A stretch of 64,000 nucleotides of DNA, taken from assembly GCA_035048495.1 (NCBI GenBank), contig CM068545.1:22788741-22852740 (forward strand), in the 5' to 3' direction. The stretch is from Euptelea pleiosperma. Taxonomy: Eukaryota > Streptophyta > Magnoliopsida > Ranunculales > Eupteleaceae. The notes below the pieces were generated by a model that was not told the DNA's origin, ran no database searches, and saw only the letters and a list, made by a program, of their open reading frames with translations. A program made the position numbers and the translations under genes. Below are positions 54,390 to 63,651 of the stretch, in pieces. Numbering within the stretch: the first letter of the stretch is position 1; each line of letters starts with the position of its first letter.

Positions 54390-55322
54390 ATGGCAGACCC
54401 TTCACCTCCCGTGGTTACCCCGCCTTCCTTGCCTTCTCCTTCAGGGTCAGATGTGAGCACTGATGTTCCCTCCATTGGTATTGGAGGCCCTATGGTGCAT
54501 CACTTGGCCTATGAGAACCCTAGCTTACAGATCACATCAGTAAAGCTAGACGGCAAGAATTATTTGCATTGGGCACAGGCAGCACGGTTGTTTATTGGAG
54601 GCCGTGGGAAGTTGGGTCACACTACGGGAGATACAGTTGAGCCTCCCAAGACCGATCCATCTTATCGACAGTGGCAGACAGATGATCTTACTGTCATGTC
54701 ATGGCTCAACTCTATGGAGCCTGATATCAGTGAGAGTTTCTTATTTATGCGCACAGCGCAAGAGGTCTGGGAGATCACTGAGAAGACTTACTCACAGCAG
54801 CAGAACACAGGACGGGCATTTCAGCTGCGACAGACTATCTCCCACTTTCGGCAGGGGGAGAAGTCTCTCTCCCAGTATTACATTGCTCTTCGTACCTTGT
54901 GGCAGGAGCTTGATCATTACTACTCTTATCAGCCTCTCAACCCATCAGAGGTTGCGCCCTTTCGTCGATATATAGAGAAGGGCCGGATCTTTGATTTCCT
55001 GGCTGGGCTCAATCCGTCTTATGAGCTTGCCCGTGTTCAGATTTTGAGTAGTAGGATGGATCTTCCCTCTCTCAGTGAGGTGTATGCCTATCTTCAGAGT
55101 GAGGAGAGTCGGAGGATCTCTCTTCAGAGTGAGCATCCCCTTCTAGAGTGATCAGCGCTAGCAGCTTCTCCTGCTTATCAGCCTCAGCAGTTACAACAGC
55201 CTTCGAGGGGTATATCTCATTAGCCTACCTCAGCTCCATCTTATGCTCCTACTGGATCTTCTCCTGGGAAGTCTCTGCCTAGAGAGAGGCCCAAGTGTGA
55301 TTTCTGCGGCAAGTTAGGGCAT
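54390..55322 (+). pseudogene. copia gag, two nonsense changes
   Basis: Starts MADPSPPVVTPPSLPSPSGS. The UBN2/retrotrans-gag region includes LQITSVKLDGKNYLHWAQAA, VMSWLNSMEPDISESFLFMR and GLNPSYELARVQILSSRMD. The frame is stopped by TGA at 55149-55151 and TAG at 55221-55223; both stops fit C-to-T changes (the fragment at 63.3 kb has CGA at the first site). It continues in frame to the CCHC knuckle CDFCGKLGHVRAKC at about 55294-55335. Gag forms the capsid. The start is the only ATG in good register with family members. Confidence 0.88.
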
Positions 55323-56291
55323 GTGCGTGCCAAGTGTTGGAAGCTACATGGGCGTCCTAGCCAACCAGCCTCCTCCAGTGCTCATACAGTCAGTGTGGAT
55401 TCTTCTGCTCCTTTCCCAGGACAGGCCCTAGCGAGCCCTCTTCCTTCAGCTCCTCCTAGTGGTTTTTCAGCCACCGAGTATGCAGGCCTTCGACGCCTCC
55501 TTCAGCAGCTTGATGGTCCATCTGCCATATCATCCACCTCCTTCGCACAGTCAGGTAACACTAGACTTGCTCATCATGTGTCCCTCTCATCATCCAGCCC
55601 CACTTGGATCATTGATTCAGGGGCTTCGGAACACATGACGGGCTTGTCTTCTTTATTTTCTACTTATTCCATATGTTTTGGCCGTGATAAGGTGAAGACA
55701 GCTGATGGCACCTTATCTTCTGTGTCTGGGAAAGGGAATATCCTTCTCTCTCCCCAATTGCTTCTTTCATCAGTTTTGCATGTTCCCAGATTTACTTCTA
55801 ACCTACTTTCTGTTAGTGCTTTGACTAAATCCCTAAACTGTAGTGTCACTTTTTCTCCTACTTCTTGTGTCTTTCAGGACCTAGAGACGAGGAGGACGAT
55901 TGGCACTGGATATGAAGCTCATGGCCTCTACCTTCTGGATGGATGCCTTCCTGAGCCCACAGCACTACAGTCGTCTGCTAGTAGTAGTAGTAGGATAGAT
56001 GTTGTTTTGAGCTGGCATGCCCGTCTGGGGCATGTCTCTTTTCAGTATTTGAAACTTTTATTTCCTAGTTTGTTTGTTTCTGTTTCTTTTTCGGCTTTAC
56101 ACTGTGAGACTTGTGAGCTCTCTAAGCATTGTAGATCGAATTATCCCTCCAGAGGTAATAGAAGTTCTACTTGTTTTGACATTGTGCATTCTGATGTATG
56201 GGCCCTTCCCCCACCACTTCTATCTTTGGCTTTCGCTATTTTGTTTCTTTTGTTGATGATCATACTAGGTGTACATGGGTCTATCTCATGA
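55323..56291 (+). pseudogene. copia protease and integrase N-terminus
   Basis: This continues the gag frame. The aspartic protease motif TWIIDSGASEHMTG is at about 55602, with DSG intact. The GAG-pre-integrase HHCC zinc site (WHARLGHVSFQYLKLLFPSL, HCETCELSKHC) is at about 56012-56135. The first catalytic Asp of integrase lies in 'HSDVW' (56187-56201). At 56199-56203 one base appears to be lost and the frame shifts, so the last 30 residues of this frame are not part of the protein. Confidence 0.9.
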
Positions 56292-58810
56292 AAACCAAAG
56301 ATGAGGTTCATTCCATCTTTAAGGGTTTTCATAAGATGATCCAGACCCAGTATGGTATCTCCATCAAGGTTCTTCGTACTGACCAGGGTGGAGAATATAT
56401 GTTTGGGGGTCTTCAACATTACCTCATTGACCATGGGATTTGTCACCAAAATTCCTGCAGCTACACTCCTCAACAGAATGGTGTAGCTGAAAGGAAAATG
56501 CGGCACTTGACTGAGATAGCTCGGTCTCTCTTGATTGGCTCTCAGGTCCCCAAATCTTATTGGTCAGATGCTGTGTTGACGGCTGCCTACTTAACTAACA
56601 GAATACCATCTCGAGTGCTCAATTTCCAGTCTCCTATTCAAGTCCTTGTTCCTGGCTCTCCTCTATTCACTATTCCTCCTCGCATCTTTGGGTGTGTATG
56701 CTATGTACATATCCTGGGTCCCCATCGCACCAAACTCGATCCTAAAGCACTCAAGTACGTCTTTCTTGGTTACTCCTCTACCCACAAGGGATACAAGTGT
56801 TACCATCCGTCTTCTGGGAAGAAGTTTGTCTGCATGGATGTCACCTTCCGTGAGGAGCTGTCTTTTTTCTCCCCCACCTCTCTTCAGGGGGAGAGTCGTA
56901 GTGAAGAGAGGTGGACTGTTCCTCTTCCTGCTATATCCCTATCTCCTCCCTTAGAGTTTGAGAGCTCTCCGCCTACTCATATTACTAGTGGGATTGATAG
57001 TGCTCCTGGAGCTCAGAAGGAGCTCAAAGTCTATAGCAGAAGGGAGAAAGCTACAGCCGATCCAATACCAGTGGTTCCTACCTTGGATCCAGGTAATCCT
57101 GCACCTCTTTCTATGCCTGTCATTTCTCCTTCTACTGATGCTTCTGATCTTCCTATTGCTCTAAGAAAAGGAGTCAGAAGCTGCACTCAGCATCCTCTGA
57201 GTAACTTTGTCTCCTATGATGCCTTGTCCCCCTCTTATAAAGCCTTTATCACTTCCCTTTCTACTATTCCTATACCCTCTTCAGTGGCAGAAGGGCTGGT
57301 TCAACCAAGATGGAAAGCTACTATGATAGAGGAAATGAAAGCTTTAGACAAGAATGGGACATGGGAGCTTGTTGACCTGCCAAGAGGCAAGAAACCTGTG
57401 GGTTGCAGATGGGTGTTCAAAGTCAAACACAAGGCGGACGGGTCTGTTGAGAAGTACAAGGCGAGATTAGTAGCCAAGGGGTACACCCAGACCTATGGGA
57501 TTGACTATGTGGAGACCTTTGCACCTGTGGCAAAGATGAACTCCATCAGGGTGTTGTTGTCAGTGGCAGCAAATCAAGAGTGGCCTTTGCATCAGCTAGA
57601 TGTAAAGAATGCTTTTCTTCATGGGGACCTACATGAAGAAGTCTACATGGTGCCTCCTCCTGGATTCACTCCACCAGGACAAAGTAGCAAGGTGTGTAGA
57701 CTGAAGAAAGCCCTCTATGGGCTTAAACAATCTCCAAGGGCATGGTTCGAGAGATTCACCTTAGCCGTGAAGAAGCTGGGTTACACTCAAAGTCAGGCTG
57801 ATCACACCCTATTTGTGAAGCATCAAGGGAAGAACACCACTGCCCTCATTGTTTATGTTGATGACATCATTCTCACAGGGAATGATGCAGCAGAGGTAGC
57901 CAAGCTGAAGCTTCAGTTAGCGGAGGAGTTTGAAACCAAAGATCTAGGACCTCTCAAATACTTCCTAGGCATCGAAGTTGCAAGATCCAGTCAGGGGATC
58001 TTCATCTCTCAGAGGAAGTATGTCTTAGACTTGTTACAAGACTCAGGCAGGTTGGGTACCAAACCAGTGGAAACTCCTATAGAGCAGAATCACCAGCTAG
58101 TAGATGCCAGTGGTGAACTCCTACAGGATGTAGGGAGCTTTCAGAGACTAATTGGGCGATTGATCTATCTCTCCCTGACTCGACCTGACATTGCCTATGC
58201 AGTGAGTGTGATCAGTCAGTATATGCACTCACCCAGAGGTGTTCATTTAGAGGCAGCACATCGGATCTTGAGGTATCTTAAGTCAGCCCCTGGTAGAGGT
58301 CTTCTGTTTGAGAAGAATGGCCACATGCGTATAGAGGCTTATACCGATGCAGATTGGGCAGGAGCCAAAGATGATCGGAGATCCACTTCTGGATATTGCA
58401 CCTTTGTTGGGGGCAATCTGGTCACTTGGAGAAGCAAGAAGCAACCCGTGGTCGCCAGATCTAGTGCAGAGGCCGAATTCAGAGCAATGGCTCATGGCTT
58501 GTGTGAGATGCTTTGGTTGAAAGTGTTGGTTGCTGAACTTGGTTTCCCAGTTTCTGGATCTGTGAGCTTATATTGTGACAACAAGGCCGCCATCAGCATT
58601 GCTCACAATCCCGTTCAGCATGATCGTGCCAAACACATTGAGGTGGACCGACACTTCATTAGAGAGAAGATTATCTCTGGGGCAGTGTGCACCCCATTTG
58701 TGAAGACTGATGAACAGGTTGCAGATGTTTTCACGAAGGGAGTTCCCAGTTGGCAACTCCATAAGTGCTTGTGCAAGTTAGGCATGAGAGATATTTATGC
58801 ACCAACTTGA
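56198..58810 (+). CDS. copia integrase core, RT and RNase H, open frame of 870 codons
   Basis: After the frameshift this frame stays open to the tail of the element. Integrase core: YFVSFVDDHTRCTWVYLMKT, RTDQGGEYMFG (second Asp) and QQNGVAERKMRHL (catalytic Glu). Then the linker, RT (WVFKVKHKADGSVEKYKARL, QLDVKNAFLHGDL, catalytic YVDD in VYVDDIILTGND), LKYFLGIEVARS, and RNase H (YTDADWAGAKDDRRSTSGYC, SSAEAEFRAM, NPVQHDRAKHIEVDRHFI). It stops at 58808-58810, next to the polypurine tract. As part of gag-pol it is cut off from protease by the shift. The start at 56198 is only where the frame opens. Confidence 0.92.
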   Translation: MGPSPTTSIFGFRYFVSFVDDHTRCTWVYLMKTKDEVHSIFKGFHKMIQTQYGISIKVLRTDQGGEYMFGGLQHYLIDHGICHQNSCSYTPQQNGVAERKMRHLTEIARSLLIGSQVPKSYWSDAVLTAAYLTNRIPSRVLNFQSPIQVLVPGSPLFTIPPRIFGCVCYVHILGPHRTKLDPKALKYVFLGYSSTHKGYKCYHPSSGKKFVCMDVTFREELSFFSPTSLQGESRSEERWTVPLPAISLSPPLEFESSPPTHITSGIDSAPGAQKELKVYSRREKATADPIPVVPTLDPGNPAPLSMPVISPSTDASDLPIALRKGVRSCTQHPLSNFVSYDALSPSYKAFITSLSTIPIPSSVAEGLVQPRWKATMIEEMKALDKNGTWELVDLPRGKKPVGCRWVFKVKHKADGSVEKYKARLVAKGYTQTYGIDYVETFAPVAKMNSIRVLLSVAANQEWPLHQLDVKNAFLHGDLHEEVYMVPPPGFTPPGQSSKVCRLKKALYGLKQSPRAWFERFTLAVKKLGYTQSQADHTLFVKHQGKNTTALIVYVDDIILTGNDAAEVAKLKLQLAEEFETKDLGPLKYFLGIEVARSSQGIFISQRKYVLDLLQDSGRLGTKPVETPIEQNHQLVDASGELLQDVGSFQRLIGRLIYLSLTRPDIAYAVSVISQYMHSPRGVHLEAAHRILRYLKSAPGRGLLFEKNGHMRIEAYTDADWAGAKDDRRSTSGYCTFVGGNLVTWRSKKQPVVARSSAEAEFRAMAHGLCEMLWLKVLVAELGFPVSGSVSLYCDNKAAISIAHNPVQHDRAKHIEVDRHFIREKIISGAVCTPFVKTDEQVADVFTKGVPSWQLHKCLCKLGMRDIYAPT

Positions 58811-58817
58811 GGGGGAG
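58808..58817 (+). promoter_or_regulatory. Polypurine tract
   Basis: TGAGGGGGAG directly before the 3' LTR; it primes plus-strand synthesis. Its first three bases are the pol stop codon. Confidence 0.85.
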
Positions 58818-59045
58818 TGTTATCATATATGTAGAAATACGTATTTTATATGTATCGGGGGGTAGTTCTGTAAATACCCCCTTGAGGGGTATATTTGTCT
58901 TTTGTATTTGGGACTTACATAAATAAGATTTATGGAGTCATTGTGACCTAAGCACAATAGACATCCATCTTCTCTCTTCTCTCCTCTCTTCTCTTTGCCA
59001 CAAACCTAAACCTAACCCTAACTCTAACCCTAATTCATCAATTCA
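58818..59045 (+). repeat. 3' LTR of full-length copia
   Basis: Same length as the 5' LTR. Differences cluster in the CT-rich part, plus single changes near positions 39 and 218 of the LTR. Confidence 0.88.
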
Positions 59046-59050
59046 ACTGT

Positions 59051-59750
59051 TGTATCATCTACATAACTAAAATGCTGCATGTAACAGGGTTGCTTACCTA
59101 AGGAAAAAAATCGGTACCTTCTCTAGGCTTTTCTATTTGAAAATGTTCGGGAGACCATTTGTTATCAGTTGGAGCCTATCACTGCTGTAATATCTATGCT
59201 TCGTCATATTGAAATGAATTTTGAAAGCATTGTGTTCCATCCTAGACTAGTGATAGGTAGAGTGTGTTCCTTCAGACTCCAGCATAATGTCCCTCTTTGA
59301 ATCCTTTGATTTACAGCTGCTACCTGCTGGAAGTAGTTCCCGGCGCTTGTTTCTATAGTTTCAACAGTGAACAATGTATTAGCATCTGCAACTTGCAGAT
59401 GCTCTGGCCTATTTTCAGTTTGTAATTCATTGCTCAGACATTTGTGTAGCATTAGCACGATTAACCAGTACAGGGTGCATGTTGCGGGTCTGAAGTTCCT
59501 TCAGCAAATGCATTTTGTCATTTCCAATTTGTGAACATCTTAAAAATTGTGTGGCTACTAATTTGATCAGATTACATCCACTCAGATCCGTCACCAGGCA
59601 TATGGCTTTTGAAAGCATAATTCATTACAAAGATTGAGGCGATATAGAGTGGTATTTTGTAATGTCACGTCATAACAGACGATCTAATTCTGCGGTTTGC
59701 TGATAACTACACAAGTTTTTTACCTAACCTTTTCATTGAATCTTTTTTTC
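59051..59750 (+). other. MAPKKK intron, no feature assigned
   Basis: No reading frame or repeat recognised. Minus frames at 59204-59458 and 59427-59618 have no recognisable domain. Confidence 0.5.
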
Positions 59751-59754
59751 TATA

Positions 59755-59828
59755 TTTTGGTGGGTAAGCTGGTCTTGAACCCATGACCTCGTGGTTGTGG
59801 TGCTGAATGTTAACCAGTTGAGCCCACC
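59755..59828 (-). mobile_element. tRNA-like SINE head, minus strand
   Basis: On the minus strand 'gggctcaactggttaacatt' resembles an A box region and 'gggttcaagacc' a B box, about 35 bp apart. The opposite orientation and different spacer separate it from the two copies that follow. Confidence 0.6.
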
Positions 59829-59954
59829 TGTCTGAGTTGGTAAGGGTTTGTATTGTTGAGTGACAGGTCTTTGGTTCAAATTTTCAAAACCTGTTTGCAC
59901 CATTAACTTGTCTCATTGGAAACAGGCTTACCTGGTGGCAACAGTAAACATTTT
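59825..59954 (+). mobile_element. tRNA-derived SINE, copy 1
   Basis: A box 'gtctgagttggtaagg', B box-like 'tttggttcaaatttt', then a body 'aacctgtttgcacc' and 'acaggcttacctggtggcaa', ending in a short T run. It shares its whole length with copy 2. Confidence 0.75.
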
Positions 59955-59962
59955 AAGCGAAT

Positions 59963-60093
59963 GCCTACTTGTCTGAGTTGGTAAGGGCCTGTATTGTTGA
60001 GTAACAGGTCTTGGGTTCAAAACCTGTTTGCATCTTTGAGTTACTAATCTCATTAAATACAGGCTTACCAGTGGCAACACCAAACCTTTTTTT
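59963..60093 (+). mobile_element. tRNA-derived SINE, copy 2
   Basis: A box 'gtctgagttggtaagg', B box 'gggttcaaaacc', same body, ending 'caaacctttttttt'. Its B box is better kept than that of copy 1. A T-run end instead of an A tail is known in some plant SINEs (for example Au). The two copies are direct repeats 8 bp apart. Confidence 0.78.
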
Positions 60094-61340
60094 AATGAAT
60101 CTTTTTCGAATATTCAGGATTGTTTGTCTGATGATTTCCAATGTATAAGCATGTTGCCAATTTTCCATAGTGTTCTGATTATATGGTTACGCCCAGGTAA
60201 TAAATTCGATTTCGAGGTATATTTCAACCAGCCTGGAAATGTCGTGGAAATATTTTGACCAGTCTGGAAATAGTATAAATTTCATGGAAATATTGTGGAA
60301 ATTATTGGTGAAACTACAGGAAATGATAAACAAGCATAAAAACATAGTCATAAGCCATTAAATTGTAATAAAAACTACATGGAGTGTTGAAAATGAATAT
60401 CAACAGCGTTCTATAACGTGCTGATGTAGATACTAAGAGCCTGACAGTTAAAAACAACTATCATTACACATGAAAAAGTTTATAATCATTAAATCAGATC
60501 ACATTAAGTACATTATATCATGTACATTACTCATAAGGTCACAAAATAGAACTATTAAAATATCATACATTAAAGTTATTAGAAATAAACAATTTGAAGA
60601 TGCATCTTACATGCATGCATTTGATGCATTACGATATCCATTTTTGAAGAAAAAACTTAAATCGGACCAAGTTGTAGATTGGGCCAAGATATACAAATAA
60701 TTAATTCATGCACAACCATGGACATTTGGGGTGGAAACACAGGAAATTTGAATATTTTCCAAATTCCAAAATTTTTCACCCTAAAAATCCTTGGATATGT
60801 GCACAAATGTGGTGTAGAGCCATAGATCTGATGCATTTTACACCTCTAAACTCTATTTCTTACAATAAATTAAATCATAACAAAATTACGTTTACTAAAA
60901 AGAATTTGTTGTTGCCTTGAAAATAAAAAAAAGTCCCAAATTTCGCTTTGATCCACTCCCAATTGATATAAAGAGTTTTTCGCGCAAATAATCAAAGTGG
61001 AATGGTTGTTTTTGGTCTAAGATGGATTGAGGATTAAAAACATTACCAAAAAAAATCGAATTCAGAAGAGTACTATATTCAGGTCAAAATATTTGGTTTC
61101 GACCATAATAATGCAGTTTTATATTATGTTTGGGTCGAAATGTTACTGTTCATCGACATTTATTGTTCATTTCACAAATTAATGCACATTTTGACCTGTA
61201 TGATATCTTTCCTATTGACTCAAGTGGACATGGAATTATTTCACGAAATAAAAGAAATTTGATACCCATTGTTTCAATTGATGTTTTCTTTTATTTGCTT
61301 TGTTCTAAGTCATTTACGTTTCCTTTTTGTCTTCTTCAAG
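60094..61340 (+). other. MAPKKK intron, distal part
   Basis: AT-rich. Short repeats of 'ggaaatattgtggaaat' type at 60225-60305. Ends 'cttcttcaag', the acceptor of the next exon. Confidence 0.6.
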
Positions 61341-61413
61341 GGATATCAAATGTGCCAATATATTGGTGGATGCAAATGGATCTGTGAAACTTGCAGATTT
61401 TGGATTGGCAAAA
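61341..61413 (+). CDS. MAPKKK exon: catalytic loop and DFG
   Basis: 73 bp. Completes Arg of HRD and encodes DIKCANILVDANGSVKLADF then GLAK. Catalytic Asp, Lys, Asn and the DFG Asp are all present. The donor is GTTTCT at 61414, a weak but valid GT, chosen because it joins in frame with the next exon. Confidence 0.9.
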
Positions 61414-61515
61414 GTTTCTTTCTTCCTCCACATATCTGCTCTTTCATGTCTCTTATAGGTTGTAAATTGGTATTAAATTTCTCCACCTTACATTGCTGGT
61501 TGTGCACCTTGTCAG

Positions 61516-61575
61516 GTAACCAAATTAAACGATTTGAATTCCTGCAAAGGGTCTGCGTTCTGGATGGCCCCTGAG
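61516..61575 (+). CDS. MAPKKK exon: activation loop to APE
   Basis: 60 bp between TTGTCAG and GTTTGT, encoding VTKLNDLNSCKGSAFWMAPE. The APE motif is intact. The usual GTPFWMAPE of this class reads GSAFWMAPE: Ser replaces the activation-loop Thr position and Ala the following Pro. The remaining C-lobe exons are not found before 64000. Confidence 0.88.
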
Positions 61576-62039
61576 GTTTGTGTTTTCTCTTTTCTAATGA
61601 TGCATTCTGCATTATGTGGTAGTAGCCGTTTCAGTTCACTCGAATCAATATCAATAATTCTGAGTGTCCACGCACTGATGGAAACATATGGTGTTACATA
61701 TCAGCCAATATCTTTTCAGCCATATTGTATCGGTACTGGTCAATACTGGTACAATATAGCTGTGTAAAATGTTCTTTATTTCTTTCAGTATACAAAAAGA
61801 AAATGAAGTAAGCCTAAAATTGAAATGTTAGCAAGGCTTACTTTGATGTGTGGGGAGAGACCAAAGATCTAGGTTCTGGGTGGACTTGTACTCATGGATT
61901 TTAGAGGGAGATCATGTACCACGGTGTGTGGACAAGTGTTGCATCCTTTTTTTCAGCGGGTGTGGGGTCTCGATGTTAAAGAGACTCCTCAAATCTTCTT
62001 TTAGCAAAGTCTGATGCAGTCAATTTTATAGCACGCTGT
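61576..62039 (+). other. MAPKKK intron start, no feature assigned
   Basis: Starts GTTTGTGTTTTC. No further kinase exon recognised. Confidence 0.55.
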
Positions 62040-63651
62040 ACGATGGTTCAATACAATTTTATAGGAAGGTTTGGTAGATCATTATTTTTTAGGATTTTTG
62101 GTGATTTTTTGAGAATTTTTTGAGCTCTCTATCATGGACTCTTACCCCTTCTCCACTTGAAAATTGAAAAAATTGTTTTTAGTCTCCTTAGCCTGGTACG
62201 ATCTATTGGGGGTTTCTTGCCTCTATTTGTGGCTCCGATCTGACCCCCTACTATATTAGCAATTGAATGGAACAAACCCCATTCAATTTGGTGTTGATTT
62301 GAGGTTGTAGGGTTGATTACAACCCCTAGAAGTTATCGCCGGTACCCATTTTGGGCTGTCGGTTGGGTCCCAAACCTCCCCAATCTTCGTTCCAGACTTC
62401 GTTTCATGGTTTAGATTGGTTCTTGGATGCTTTGTGACATCAATATGCTGTTGTTGTGTTGTTTCGGATTGAATAGCCTTTCCCAAGGTGCTTCTAATTC
62501 TTTATAAAGGATCTGTTGTGCTTACAACGACCATCGGATGCCCCTCTTGTGATTTCCTTGGCACTCCATCGACTTGATTAGTTATGGATACTCCGCCACC
62601 TGTCTCAGGTAATCCCTCAGGGTCCAATATGAGCACCAAAGCCACCTCCAGTGGAGTAGGAGGGTCTATGGTACATCAGTTGGCTTACTAGAACTCTGGA
62701 TTGCAGATCACTTCAGGGAAATTAGACGGCAAAAATTATTTGGAGTGGACTTAGGCTGCCTGGTTATTTATTGGCGGCCATGGGAAGTTAGGCCATGTTA
62801 CTGGGGATACAGCTGAACATGCTAAGACTGGTCCCACGTATCGACAATGGGAGACCGATGACCTTAGAGTTATGTCTTGGCTCCTTAACTCTATGCAGCA
62901 TGATATCAGTCGGAGTTTTTTGTTTATGCGCACGGCTCAAGAGGTTTGGGAGACTACTAGGAAGACATATTCCCAGCCGCAGAACATTGGCAGGGCCTTC
63001 CAGTTGAAGCAGAGTATCTCCCTTTTCCGACAGGGGGAGAAGTCCATTGCTGAGTACTACACTTCTCTCCGCAGCATGTGGTAGGAGCTCGATTACTATT
63101 ATGCTTATCAGCCTCCACTCCCTGAGGATGTCTTTTCATATCAGCGGCATGTGGAGAAGGGCAGAATATTTAAGTTCCTTTCTAGACTCAGTCCGTCGTA
63201 TGAGCTAGCTCAGGTCCACATCTTTAGCAGCAGGGTGGATCTTCCATCTCTCAGCGAGGTGTATGCCTGCCTTCAGAGTGAGGAGAGTCGACGGATATCT
63301 CTTTAGGATGAGCATTCAGTCTCCGAGCGATCAACGCTGGTCACATCCTCTGCTTCTCCTTTACCAACCTCAGCAGTCTTAGAAGGGCCGACTTTATCAG
63401 CATCTTGCTTCCACTTTGTCATATGCTCCTACTGGTCCTCTTGCTAGGAAGCCCTCTACTGGGGAGAGGTCCAAGTGTGACTACTGCGGTAAGCTTGGGC
63501 ATGTGAGAGACCGATGCTAGAAGTTACACAGTTGCCCTAGCCAGATGGGGTCTTCTGGTGCTCATATTGCCAATATGGATGTTCCTTTGCCTCCTCAGGG
63601 ACAGTCATTGCCGAGTTTTTCTACCATGGCTTCCCCTGGAATGACATGCCA
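62040..63651 (+). mobile_element. Ty1/copia fragment: leader and gag
   Basis: The leader (from about 62040; edge uncertain) and gag are closely similar to the full-length copia at 53408. No 5' LTR was found. It ends near 63651 where a LINE begins. Same strand as the host gene. Confidence 0.75.
62584..63651 (+). pseudogene. copia gag relic
   Basis: Starts with ATG at 62584 (MDTPPPVSGNPSGSNMSTKA). Stops at 62689-62691, 62752-62754 and 63082-63084, with a frame change near 62870-62885. Kept segments include LQITSGKLDGKNYLEWT, MSWLLNSMQHDISRSFLFMR and SYELAQVHIFSSRVDLPSLS. The knuckle region (63470-63520) is broken by a stop at the last Cys-Trp. It carries the CGA codon that is TGA in the 54-kb copy. 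Confidence 0.82.

Larger units (their letters stand above)
53408..59045 (+). mobile_element. Full-length Ty1/copia element
   Basis: Two 228-bp LTRs (53408-53635 and 58818-59045) differ at about six positions by eye. Flanks are ATTGT (53403-53407) and ACTGT (59046-59050), a 5-bp TSD with one change. Primer site TGGTATCAGAGCC starts at 53639 and polypurine tract TGAGGGGGAG is at 58808-58817. Gag, protease, integrase, RT and RNase H occur in the copia order, but the gag-pol frame has two stops and a frameshift. Length 5638 bp. Inserted in sense in the MAPKKK intron. The high LTR similarity suggests a fairly recent insertion. Confidence 0.92.

Noticed and set aside
59755..60093. Functional tRNA genes
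   Set aside because: A- and B-box-like parts are present, but no complete cloverleaf or acceptor pairing could be drawn, and copies share SINE-like bodies and T-run ends.
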